NCBI GenBank assembly: GCA_900767885.1
Contig: CAAGAU010000039.1
Coordinates: 1 to 18,242, forward strand
Source of the DNA: Clostridia bacterium
GTDB taxonomy: Bacteria > Bacillota > Clostridia > Christensenellales > Borkfalkiaceae
Reading direction: 5' to 3'
Length of the DNA: 18,242 nucleotides
Position numbers and translations under genes: made by a program
The notes under the pieces: generated by a model
The model's database searches: none
What the model saw: only the letters and a program-made list of their open reading frames with translations
What the model was told of the DNA's origin: nothing
Part shown: positions 1-5,841 of the stretch, piece by piece
Position numbering within the stretch: position 1 is the first letter of the stretch
Layout of the letters: each line of letters starts with the position of its first letter

Positions 1-2
1 AC

Positions 3-530
3 CGAACCACATTACGCGATTTGCAGACGGATTTTTACGAAGCCGTCGGAAAGAAATACGAATTGGAACGCGGCAAGGAAGGCAGCACGGCGAAGCATTT
101 GGATACGGTCGCTTTTAAGACGAAAAAGATGACGGAAGCCGCCGAAGAAAAAATCCGCGAAGCCGAAGAAGCGCAAACCGCGGCAAAACCCGTGAAAGAA
201 TTGCTTGAAAGTTACCAATCTGCAAAGTCGGAGAAAATACCGTTTTCGGGCAAGAAAAAGGAAACGGAAATTATTGCGTTACGCACGAAAAACGGAGAAT
301 TACAACGTAAAAACGATATTCTCGCCAAAGACAACGGCGATTTATACACGGAACTTAAAAGGCAAGAAAAATCGGCAACAACAAACGAAGGTGCTGTAAA
401 GTTACTAAAAACGTTGCTTGAATACGCGCCAGAAGAACTCGCCGCCGCAAAACAAGCCGCAAACGCAAGACAAGAACAAGAACGGAATCGTAAAAGAATC
501 CACACAAGCAACAATTTTAACGGTAAATAA
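3..530 (+). CDS. MobV/Pre-family relaxase, C-terminal part (cut by window edge)
   Basis: The frame is open to the left edge of the window, so this is the C-terminal end of a longer protein; the TTG at 21 is an internal leucine, not a start. The visible segment opens with DLQTDFYEAVGKKYELERG and then KHLDTVAF, which I recognise from the C-terminal part of MobV/Pre plasmid mobilization relaxases of Bacillota. The catalytic N-terminal domain would lie outside the window. From about the 45th visible residue the chain is rich in Glu, Lys, Gln and Ala and looks like a long coiled coil, usual for this region of MobV. The C-terminus is basic (ERNRKRIH). Such proteins nick oriT on mobilizable plasmids or integrated elements. 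The broken small gene that follows supports a decaying mobile element. Family assignment is from recalled similarity. Confidence 0.7.
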   Translation, partial: RTTLRDLQTDFYEAVGKKYELERGKEGSTAKHLDTVAFKTKKMTEAAEEKIREAEEAQTAAKPVKELLESYQSAKSEKIPFSGKKKETEIIALRTKNGELQRKNDILAKDNGDLYTELKRQEKSATTNEGAVKLLKTLLEYAPEELAAAKQAANARQEQERNRKRIHTSNNFNGK

Positions 531-684
531 CCGATAAAACTTGCCAAACGAAACGTAAGAGTCGGCATTTTATAAGAGCGAAATTAAACGCCAAAGGTAA
601 TAAAACAAGAAAAGTAAGCCCGACCGGTTTCGCAATTCGCATTCATGCGAGGCTGAGAAAAAATTTAGAAAAGGAGCCATAAAA

Positions 685-956
685 ATGAAAAGAAAACTGA
701 ATATGAAATTTAACGAATAACTCTATCGGAGGGGAAAAGCACGAGAAAGCGAAAGAACACTACGGGTATGACGGAAAGCGATTTTAATAATGTTTCGCGA
801 ACATTGTTAAACGCGATTCGCAAATTTTATGAAAAGGAAGAGAACATAAAAGCATTTGAAATATGGCAAGCCGAAAGGCAAAAATTACAACTTAATAATA
901 AAAAATTACTAATGAATAATTCTTTTGAGGAACAAAAGGATGTCGCTAATACATAG
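685..956 (+). pseudogene. Broken small mobile-element gene
   Basis: A good Shine-Dalgarno site (AAGGAG, 671-676) precedes ATG 685, which opens MKRKLNMKFNE and then stops at 718-720. Coding-like sequence continues beyond the stop: one frame gives GGEKHEKAKEHYGYDGKRF, and another, from ATG 768, gives an open frame of 62 codons (NVSRTLLNAIRKFYEKEENI..., then IKAFEIWQAER). The simplest reading is one original protein of roughly 90-110 residues, now interrupted by a stop and at least one frame change. ATG 768 has no close ribosome binding site (the GGAGGGG at 728-734 is about 33 bases away), so the 62-residue frame is probably not translated independently. It lies directly behind the relaxase fragment and probably belonged to the same element. 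Function unknown. Confidence 0.45.
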
Positions 957-1002
957 GCGACAAAATCGCCGTATTTGAAAAACGGTGGTAACAAAGCAAA
1001 AG

Positions 1003-1037
1003 CGGCGTGTGAGGTAAACTCTCACACGCCGTTTTTT
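1003..1037 (+). terminator. Rho-independent terminator ending the mobile-element remnant
   Basis: Perfect 11-bp stem: CGGCGTGTGAG (1003-1013) pairs with CTCACACGCCG (1021-1031) around a 7-nt loop, followed by TTTTTT (1032-1037). It closes the plus-strand remnant and separates it from the converging tRNA cluster. Confidence 0.85.
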
Positions 1038-1066
1038 GTTTAATAAGTCTTTTTAAAGTATATGAT

Positions 1067-1106
1067 AAAGGCGAATCCGTCTCCTAATGGAAACGGGTTC
1101 GCCTTT
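1067..1106. terminator. Hairpin downstream of the tRNA cluster, probable terminator
   Basis: A 14-bp stem with one G-T wobble: left arm 1067-1080, right arm 1093-1106, 12-nt loop. It lies 8 bp beyond the CCA end of the minus-strand tRNA-Glu gene, where transcription of the cluster should stop. The T-run on the minus side is weak, so termination is inferred mainly from position. Confidence 0.5.
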
Positions 1107-1114
1107 AACTTGTT

Positions 1115-1189
1115 TGGTGACCCCTACGGGATTCGAACCCATGTTACCGCCGTGAAAGGGCGATGTCTTAACCGCTTGACCAAGGGGCC
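1115..1189 (-). tRNA. tRNA-Glu(UUC)
   Basis: 75 nt including an encoded CCA. The acceptor stem GGCCCCT/AGGGGTC pairs with one G-T. The anticodon loop reads CTTTCAC, giving anticodon UUC, and the T-arm has the standard GGTTCGAATCC. It is last in a minus-strand cluster of three tRNA genes that share one promoter. Confidence 0.95.
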
Positions 1190-1197
1190 TTATGTAC

Positions 1198-1214
1198 GTC
1201 GGCTTAAAGCCGAC
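1198..1214. other. Perfect hairpin in the Met-Glu tRNA spacer
   Basis: GTCGGCTT (1198-1205) and its complement AAGCCGAC (1207-1214) form a perfect stem around a single central base, in practice about 6-7 bp with a tiny loop. It sits in the 55-bp spacer between tRNA-Glu and tRNA-Met. There is no T-run, so processing or RNA stability is likelier than termination. Confidence 0.55.
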
Positions 1215-1244
1215 TATGTATATCGGATTGCTCCGTGTGTTATC

Positions 1245-1321
1245 TGGTAGCGGCGGTCAGATTCGAACCAACGACCTGCCGGGTATGAACCGGCCGCTAT
1301 AACCAACTAAGCTACGCCGCC
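1245..1321 (-). tRNA. Elongator tRNA-Met(CAU)
   Basis: 77 nt with encoded CCA. The anticodon arm is GCCGG-TTCATAC-CCGGC, anticodon CAU. The acceptor begins GGCGGCG and ends CGCCGCT-A-CCA, the pattern of Bacillota elongator tRNA-Met; the neighbouring gene has the initiator C1:A72 mismatch instead. The T-stem holds two G-T wobbles. A tRNA-Ile2 (lysidine) identity is less likely given the strong match to elongator Met. Confidence 0.88.
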
Positions 1322-1337
1322 ACAAACGTTCCGCTTC

Positions 1338-1356
1338 GGGCGAACACCGTTCGCCC
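1338..1356. other. Perfect hairpin in the fMet-Met tRNA spacer
   Basis: GGGCGAAC (1338-1345) pairs perfectly with GTTCGCCC (1349-1356) around a 3-nt loop, in the 47-bp spacer between the initiator and elongator Met genes. No T-run follows on the minus strand. Probably a processing or stabilising hairpin of the tRNA precursor. Confidence 0.6.
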
Positions 1357-1368
1357 AAAACAAAACAA

Positions 1369-1446
<78 letters not shown>

Positions 1447-1463
1447 CCGCAGAATGCTCATTT

Positions 1464-1492
1464 ATATTACACTATTACAAAGGTTTTGTCAA
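1464..1492 (-). promoter_or_regulatory. Promoter of the fMet-Met-Glu tRNA operon
   Basis: On the minus strand: TTGACA (1492-1487), 17-bp spacer, TAATAT (1469-1464). Transcription would begin about ten bases before the fMet gene. This is a near-consensus vegetative promoter, as expected for stable RNA. Confidence 0.85.
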
Positions 1493-1558
1493 CTGATTTT
1501 ATGCGATATTATCAAAAAAAATTAAAAAAATTTATTTTTTGTTTTTCAGCGCGTTTTC

Positions 1559-1587
1559 TTGTTAAATTCTCGCGATTATGTTAATAT
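1559..1587 (+). promoter_or_regulatory. Promoter of tilS-hpt, start site at the tilS ATG
   Basis: TTGTTA (1559-1564), 17-bp spacer, TAATAT (1582-1587). The expected transcription start falls on or next to the tilS ATG at 1594, giving a leaderless or nearly leaderless mRNA. A weaker alternative further upstream (TTGTCA 1486-1491, 15-bp spacer, TATTAT 1507-1512) would give an ordinary leader. Confidence 0.55.
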
Positions 1588-1593
1588 TAAAAT

Positions 1594-2910
1594 ATGTTTA
1601 ACGAAAAATTATTTTGTAGCGGCGAAGTCGTGGCTGTAGCATTTTCGGGTGGCAAGGATTCCGCTTGTCTGTTCGATATGCTGCTGAAGAATAAATCGTC
1701 GCTCGGTATAACTTTAAAAGCCGTAAACGTAGAGCATGGTATTCGAGGAGAAAGTTCGGTAAAAGATAGCGAATTCGTCCGCGCCGTTTGCGAGCGCGCA
1801 GATGTGCCGTTAAAAGCTTATAAACTCGATTGCAAAGCCTTTTCCGCCGCACACGGGTATTCTGAAGAGGAGGGGGCGCGAATTGCTCGGTACGAGTGTT
1901 TTAAGGACGCTATCCAAAGCGGCTTTTGCGATAAAGTCGCGACGGCGCATCATCTTTCGGACAGCGTCGAAACGGTGCTTTTCAACTTGTTCCGCGGTTC
2001 GTCCGTTTCGGGTGTTACCGGGATTAGCGAGGTTGCTTTAAGCGGTAAAATTATACGTCCGTTAGCGAGCGTTTCACGCGCCGAAATAGACGCTTACGTC
2101 GCCGAAAACTCTGTCGGATTCGTTACCGACGAAACCAACCTTGATAGCGAGTATTCGCGCAACTTTATCCGTAACGATGTTTTGCCGCTTATCCGCGAGC
2201 GTTTTCCCGAAGTCGAAAGAAGCGTTGGGCGGTTTGCCGAAATTTCCGAAAGAGAAAACGAGTATCTGGATTCGCTTGCGGTCGCTGCGCTCGAATACGA
2301 TCGTAGTGCATATTTGCTTGCCGCCGATTTGCCCGACTGCGTTTTTGCCCGGGCGGCGGTAATAGCGCTGAAAAAACTCGGGGTTGGCAAAGATTACGAA
2401 AAAGTGCATGTAGACGCCGTACTCGCCTTAAAAACCGCCGAAAGCGGTAACGGCGTGGATTTACCCAAAGGACTGCGTGCGGCCAAGGAATATGACAAAA
2501 TCGCCGTATATCCGGTATCGGCGTTTAACTTCGCCGCAGGTGAGGTTCCGTTTAAAACGGGCAATATCGAGGGCTACGGAAAGTTGTTGTCGTTCGGTCG
2601 GCAAGGCGGCGAAAATCTCAAAATTAAAACGCTCAAATTCGACGGCGACAAGTTGCCCGCGGGTGCGGTGGTCCGCTATCGCCGCAGCGGCGACGAATTT
2701 AAAAAATTCGGTGGCGGAAGAAAAAAGCTTAATGATTATTTTACGGATATAAAAGTGCCAAAACGACTGCGCGACGGTATTCCGCTCGTCTGTTGCGGCA
2801 AAGAAGTGTATCTAATTTGCGGAATTGAAATTTCCGACCTTATAAAGGTAGACAAGGACACCGTAAATGTGTTACAATGTATATACGTTGACAATTACTC
2901 GGGAGATTAA
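1594..2910 (+). CDS. tilS: tRNA(Ile)-lysidine synthase TilS
   Basis: TilS converts cytidine 34 of tRNA-Ile2 (CAU) to lysidine with ATP and lysine, so that it reads AUA as Ile instead of Met; it acts in the cytoplasm. The N-terminal N-type ATP pyrophosphatase domain has the PP-loop SGGKDS at residues 18-23, the conserved HHLSDSVET at 119-127 and DETNLDSEYSRN at 179-190. The C-terminal TilS domain is clear at about 360-400, with RYRRSGDEF, KKFGGGRKKL and DYFTDIKVPK, followed by RDGIPLV. At 438 residues it is a normal length. No ribosome binding site precedes ATG 1594, but the PP-loop lies so close to the N-terminus that no later start is possible; with the promoter just upstream this suggests leaderless translation. 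hpt follows after 5 bp, the same neighbour as in Bacillus. Confidence 0.95.
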   Translation: MFNEKLFCSGEVVAVAFSGGKDSACLFDMLLKNKSSLGITLKAVNVEHGIRGESSVKDSEFVRAVCERADVPLKAYKLDCKAFSAAHGYSEEEGARIARYECFKDAIQSGFCDKVATAHHLSDSVETVLFNLFRGSSVSGVTGISEVALSGKIIRPLASVSRAEIDAYVAENSVGFVTDETNLDSEYSRNFIRNDVLPLIRERFPEVERSVGRFAEISERENEYLDSLAVAALEYDRSAYLLAADLPDCVFARAAVIALKKLGVGKDYEKVHVDAVLALKTAESGNGVDLPKGLRAAKEYDKIAVYPVSAFNFAAGEVPFKTGNIEGYGKLLSFGRQGGENLKIKTLKFDGDKLPAGAVVRYRRSGDEFKKFGGGRKKLNDYFTDIKVPKRLRDGIPLVCCGKEVYLICGIEISDLIKVDKDTVNVLQCIYVDNYSGD

Positions 2911-2915
2911 CTATT

Positions 2916-3458
2916 ATGTACGAAGACGTTTTGGAAAAAGTGCTTATTTCGAAAGAAGAACTCAATCGCCGCATATGCGAGATTGCAAAAACCCTCGACG
3001 AGGACTATAAGGGTAAACGCCCGCTTATGGTAGCCATTTTAAAAGGCAGCGTTATGTTTTTTACCGACCTTATAAGAGAGATGAAAACCGACCTGGAGAT
3101 TGACTTTATGTCTATTTCGAGTTACGGCAACGGCGTTAAATCGTCGGGCGAAGTCAAGATGATTAAAGACCTCGACGGTAAAATTGAAGGCAAGGACGTA
3201 ATAATAGTCGAGGATATAGTCGATAGCGGCTACACGATGAAATATCTTAAAAACTTACTCGAAGCGAGGAATCCCTCGTCCATCAGGATTTGCGCGCTTC
3301 TGGATAAGCCTTCGCGCAGAGAAACCGATGTACAGGTCGATTATAAGGGGTTTGAAGTCGGCAACGAATTTGTTGTCGGATACGGACTCGACTATGCTTC
3401 GTTTTACAGAAACATACCGTTTATAGGGATACTTAAACGTTCCGTATACGAAAAATAA
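2916..3458 (+). CDS. hpt: Hypoxanthine phosphoribosyltransferase
   Basis: Purine salvage enzyme: transfers the 5-phosphoribosyl group of PRPP to hypoxanthine (often also guanine) to give IMP or GMP in the cytoplasm. It is 180 residues, the usual length. The PRPP-binding loop VIIVEDIVDSGYTM covers residues 95-108. Other family marks are ILKGS at 41-45, ISSYG at 67-71, and LLDKPSRR at 128-135, which carries the lysine that contacts the purine. FVVGYGLDY follows at 152-160. GGGAGA at about 2900-2905 serves as ribosome binding site 10 bases before the ATG. The gene starts 5 bp after tilS and ends 1 bp before the next gene, so the three form one operon. The tilS-hpt pairing is widely conserved in Bacillota. 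Confidence 0.96.
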   Translation: MYEDVLEKVLISKEELNRRICEIAKTLDEDYKGKRPLMVAILKGSVMFFTDLIREMKTDLEIDFMSISSYGNGVKSSGEVKMIKDLDGKIEGKDVIIVEDIVDSGYTMKYLKNLLEARNPSSIRICALLDKPSRRETDVQVDYKGFEVGNEFVVGYGLDYASFYRNIPFIGILKRSVYEK

Positions 3459-3459
3459 T

Positions 3460-4044
3460 ATGAAAAAACTGCTTATTCTGATAGCGTCGCCGCCTGCGTG
3501 CGGAAAAACCCGTTTGGCAAAAAAACTGTCGCTTGCACTCGGCAACGTCGTGTACCTCGATAAGGACGCGCTGATTCCGCTTTCCAAGCGCGTGTTTGCG
3601 GTTGCAAAAAAACCGTACAACCGCAGTTCTGCGTTTTTTAACAGGAACGTTCGCGACTACGAATATCAAGTTATTTTGGGTTTAGGCTACGACGCGATGC
3701 GGTACGGAGATACGGTTATAATAAACGCGCCGTTTACCCGCGAGGTAAGGGATAAGGAGTATATAAAAAGTCTTGCGGACAGAGCGGAAAATTGCGGCGG
3801 CGAATTACTTGTCGTCTGGATAAACGCCGACGAGGAAACTTGCTACAAGCGTATGAAAAAACGCAACTCCGATCGCGACAAATGGAAACTTTCGCACTGG
3901 AGCGAATACGTAAAAACCATTGATTTTTCTTCGCCGGTAAACGCGGTGGGAAGGCGGTTGTTCGAGTACGATAATCGCGACGATGACAAGGCTGAAAAAT
4001 GCTTTGAGCAACTTTTGCAAAAAATTGAAAGTTTAAGAAATTAG
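3460..4044 (+). CDS. Small P-loop ATP-binding protein, putative kinase
   Basis: 194 residues, starting 1 bp after the hpt stop and so probably translationally coupled. The N-terminus LLILIASPPACGKTRLAKKL is a beta strand followed by a P-loop ending GKT at 15-17; the first glycine of the Walker A pattern is replaced (ASPPACGKT). LDKD at 33-36 sits where small kinases of the shikimate/gluconate kinase and AAA_33 (zeta-toxin-like) type have their substrate-binding aspartate. VVWINADEETCYKRMKKRN at about 118-136 matches the strand plus lid helix with paired arginines found in the same families. I infer a cytoplasmic kinase of a small molecule, substrate unknown. No antitoxin-like partner is adjacent, so a toxin role is not supported. 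Confidence 0.65.
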   Translation: MKKLLILIASPPACGKTRLAKKLSLALGNVVYLDKDALIPLSKRVFAVAKKPYNRSSAFFNRNVRDYEYQVILGLGYDAMRYGDTVIINAPFTREVRDKEYIKSLADRAENCGGELLVVWINADEETCYKRMKKRNSDRDKWKLSHWSEYVKTIDFSSPVNAVGRRLFEYDNRDDDKAEKCFEQLLQKIESLRN

Positions 4045-4079
4045 GCTTTGTTCGGACGGAGTTTAAAAAATTAAAGGTG

Positions 4080-4150
4080 TGCCGGACAAGAATAATACGA
4101 ACCTTACAAAAACGCCGTTAGACCACGATTCGTATTATTCTTGTCCGGCA
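4080..4150. repeat. Perfect 22-bp inverted repeat element
   Basis: The left arm 4080-4101 (begins TGCCGGACAAGAATAATACG) is the exact reverse complement of 4129-4150; 27 bp separate them. It lies between the kinase gene and the converging tRNA-Leu gene. No T-run follows either arm, so it is not a standard terminator. It could be a very small MITE-like element or a repetitive extragenic palindrome. No second copy is visible in this window. Confidence 0.75.
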
Positions 4151-4159
4151 TAAAGAAAA

Positions 4160-4186
4160 AGGCAGGTAAAAAACCTGTCTTATTTT
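4160..4186. terminator. Hairpin between converging transcripts, likely terminator
   Basis: AGGCAGG (4160-4166) pairs with CCTGTCT (4174-4180) around a 7-nt loop. In plus-strand RNA the stem has one G-U and is followed by TATTTTA. In minus-strand RNA one A-C mismatch occurs and TTTTT follows. It can therefore serve both the tilS-hpt-kinase operon and the tRNA-Cys/Leu transcript. Confidence 0.6.
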
Positions 4187-4187
4187 A

Positions 4188-4274
4188 TGGTGCCGCTGGC
4201 CGGATTTGAACCGGCACGGATGTTACTCCGAGGGATTTTAAGTCCCTTGCGTCTGCCTGTTTCGCCACAGCGGC
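4188..4274 (-). tRNA. tRNA-Leu(UAA)
   Basis: 87 nt with encoded CCA and a long variable arm, as class II tRNAs have. Acceptor GCCGCTG/CAGCGGC is fully paired. The anticodon loop CTTAAAA gives UAA. T-arm GCCGG-TTCAAAT-CCGGC. It is the second gene of a two-tRNA minus-strand unit. Confidence 0.95.
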
Positions 4275-4294
4275 ATTGTTTTCGATTTTTAATC

Positions 4295-4317
4295 GCCCCG
4301 ACGGTTTCCGTCGGGGC
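4295..4317. other. Perfect hairpin in the Cys-Leu tRNA spacer
   Basis: GCCCCGACGG (4295-4304) and CCGTCGGGGC (4308-4317) form a 10-bp GC-rich stem with a 3-nt loop. It almost touches the CCA end of tRNA-Cys at 4320. A second small palindrome, CGATT-TTT-AATCG (4283-4295), abuts it. No T-run follows. Probably a processing or stability element. Confidence 0.65.
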
Positions 4318-4319
4318 AT

Positions 4320-4394
4320 TGGAGGCGCCACCCGGATTTGAACCGGGGCATAAGGGTTTTGCAGACCCTTGCCTTACCACTTGGCTATAGCGCC
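4320..4394 (-). tRNA. tRNA-Cys(GCA)
   Basis: 75 nt with encoded CCA. Acceptor GGCGCTA/TGGCGCC has one T-G. The anticodon arm is AGGGT-CTGCAAA-ACCCT, anticodon GCA. The T-arm contains CCGGTTCAAATCCGG and the discriminator is U, as usual for tRNA-Cys. It is the first gene of the two-tRNA unit. Confidence 0.95.
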
Positions 4395-4415
4395 TTAACT
4401 AAATAACGCTTGTTA

Positions 4416-4444
4416 ATTTTAGCATAAATTTCCGTTGTTGTCAA
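4416..4444 (-). promoter_or_regulatory. Promoter of tRNA-Cys/Leu
   Basis: On the minus strand: TTGACA (4444-4439), 17-bp spacer, TAAAAT (4421-4416), placing the start about 15 bases before tRNA-Cys. In the rest of the gap up to the DUF6062 stop (4445-4647) I see only AT-rich sequence and weak stems, with no convincing terminator for the long operon. Confidence 0.85.
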
Positions 4445-4647
4445 CCGTTTAAACGCATTCTTTTACATTATATTTAAAAGTTTTTTGTTGCGATTGTTTA
4501 TGGTATCGGTGATTTAAACTAATTAAGCCTTAAAATCGGCTTTTTTGCAAAAAGCGCGTAAATAGCGGCGGTTTAAGCGGTTTTTTCTTGTGCTTTTGAC
4601 TAATGTTATATTGCGCTCACGGATTATGAATAAAAAATAAATTTTTA

Positions 4648-5322
4648 TCAGTCCTTTGAGCCGTAAAAGGTTTGTTCGTAGTCTTTCAGGGCGTATTTTT
4701 CGTCGCCGAGCGGTTTTTGCGCGTTGCGGTAGTCGTGGCGGTCGCAAAACTTCAATAAATTCTGGGTAAGTTCGGCAATTCGCGCGTTCTGCACTTCGGC
4801 TAAAACCCGTAAATAATCCTTGCTTTTCGTACCCGCGTAAGGCGCGTAGGTAATAAGTTTTGCGTAATGTTCGGCGCAAAAGCCTTTGCCGCCCTTAATC
4901 GTCTGTTCAAAACTCGGGCGGGAGGAGTAGACTTCCGCCACGGTCTTATAATATCTTACCATATGCGCGTCGAGATACTTGCATATAACGCACGTTTTTT
5001 TATGTTCGAGTATCTTTTCGGCGCGCTTTTTCGCTTGCTTTGCGTTTTGCGGCGCGGCAAAATCGCCCATAATCGTTTTTAATCGGGTAGAGGCTTGCAA
5101 AGCAAGTCCGAGTTTGGAAGGCATCGAGTATAAAAGCGAAAAATGGTGAGCGCAAAACCCGAGTTCGTTTACTTCCGCCCGGGTGTGATCTTCCATAACT
5201 CCTTCGCCCAAATATTGCTCGGTAAGGCGATTATCGATTGTTTTATGAATGCGGCAAAGCGGGCATTCGTAATTATCGTCGAAGTTTTCTTCGATGAGCA
5301 TAGTGCCTATGTGGTAGTTCAT
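4648..5322 (-). CDS. DUF6062 family protein, cysteine/histidine-rich
   Basis: 224 residues, recognised as DUF6062 from CPLCRIHK with EQYLGEGVMED and GFCAHHF; no function is known to me. The sequence shows two similar modules: C20-x2-C23 followed by GFCAHH (C57, H59/H60), then C111-x2-C114 followed by GFCAEH (C149, H152). Each looks like a CxxC...CxxH metal site, so I infer two zinc-binding halves from an internal duplication. Many Lys and Arg between the modules (about 94-110) suggest a helical, possibly nucleic-acid-facing linker. No signal peptide or membrane segment, so cytoplasmic. The ATG overlaps the trmL stop (TGATG), so translation is coupled to trmL, and it is the last gene of the operon. 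A role connected with RNA is only a guess from context. Confidence 0.75.
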   Translation of the reverse strand: MNYHIGTMLIEENFDDNYECPLCRIHKTIDNRLTEQYLGEGVMEDHTRAEVNELGFCAHHFSLLYSMPSKLGLALQASTRLKTIMGDFAAPQNAKQAKKRAEKILEHKKTCVICKYLDAHMVRYYKTVAEVYSSRPSFEQTIKGGKGFCAEHYAKLITYAPYAGTKSKDYLRVLAEVQNARIAELTQNLLKFCDRHDYRNAQKPLGDEKYALKDYEQTFYGSKD

Positions 5323-5816
5323 CAGTCCAATCTCCCCGTCAGATGACCTTCGGGGTTAAGCCCCGCGAAATCGGTTTGGCGTAACGCTTCGTAAAGGGTA
5401 ATCGCCACCGAGTTTGAAAGGTTAAGGCTGCGCAGATTCTGCCACATAGGTATGCGCAAAGTGTTCTCGTAATGTTCTTTTAAAAGCGGCTCCGGCAGAC
5501 CGTGAGATTCTTTGCCGAATACGAGAAAGTCGCCGTCTTTAAACTCGGCTTCGGAATATTTTTTCGCACCTTTGGTCGATAAAAAATAAAAATTTCCGTC
5601 GTATTTATGCTTTTGATACAACTCGTCGAAGGAGTCGTAATATCTCACGTCGAGATATTGCCAGTAGTCGAGTCCCGCGCGTTTAAGCGTGCGGTCGGAA
5701 ATTTCAAAGCCGAGCGGTCTTACCAGGTGCAAAACCGAGTGGGTAGCCGCGCAGGTGCGCGATATATTGCCCGTGTTTTGCGGTATTTCGGGTTCTACCA
5801 AAACTATATTGAACAT
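5322..5816 (-). CDS. trmL: tRNA (cytidine/uridine-34 2'-O)-methyltransferase TrmL
   Basis: SPOUT-superfamily methyltransferase using S-adenosylmethionine to methylate the 2'-O of the wobble base in tRNA-Leu isoacceptors; acts in the cytoplasm as a dimer through the trefoil knot. At 164 residues it is the minimal single-domain form. Motif 1 PEIPQNTGNISRTC is at 9-22, motif 2 FGKESHGLP at 100-108 and motif 3 RSLNLSNSVAI at 129-139, all intact. The ribosome binding site AAGGA lies 7 bases before the ATG. Its stop overlaps the next start by one base. One of its expected substrates, tRNA-Leu(UAA), is encoded about 1 kb away in this window. Confidence 0.95.
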   Translation of the reverse strand: MFNIVLVEPEIPQNTGNISRTCAATHSVLHLVRPLGFEISDRTLKRAGLDYWQYLDVRYYDSFDELYQKHKYDGNFYFLSTKGAKKYSEAEFKDGDFLVFGKESHGLPEPLLKEHYENTLRIPMWQNLRSLNLSNSVAITLYEALRQTDFAGLNPEGHLTGRLD

Positions 5817-5841
5817 ATTTTATCCTTCGTAAAAATTTTAT

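Noticed and set aside
768..956. A 62-codon open frame as an independent small gene
   Set aside because: No ribosome binding site within range and clear coding-like sequence upstream in other frames; treated as part of a broken gene.
1062..1250. A plus-strand open frame across the tRNA region
   Set aside because: It is only the complement of tRNA-Glu and part of tRNA-Met; the tRNA structures explain the sequence.
3460..4044. Zeta-type toxin of a toxin-antitoxin pair
   Set aside because: There is only general P-loop kinase similarity, no antitoxin gene beside it, and it is coupled to hpt as an operon member.
4080..4150. Long inverted repeat as an intrinsic terminator
   Set aside because: No T-run follows either arm and a better terminator lies at 4160-4186.
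4080..4150. CRISPR or other direct-repeat array
   Set aside because: Only one inverted pair exists. No regularly spaced direct repeats were seen anywhere in the window.
4180..4390. Open frames on both strands over the tRNA-Leu/Cys genes
   Set aside because: They are translations of tRNA genes and their complement, with no coding signals.
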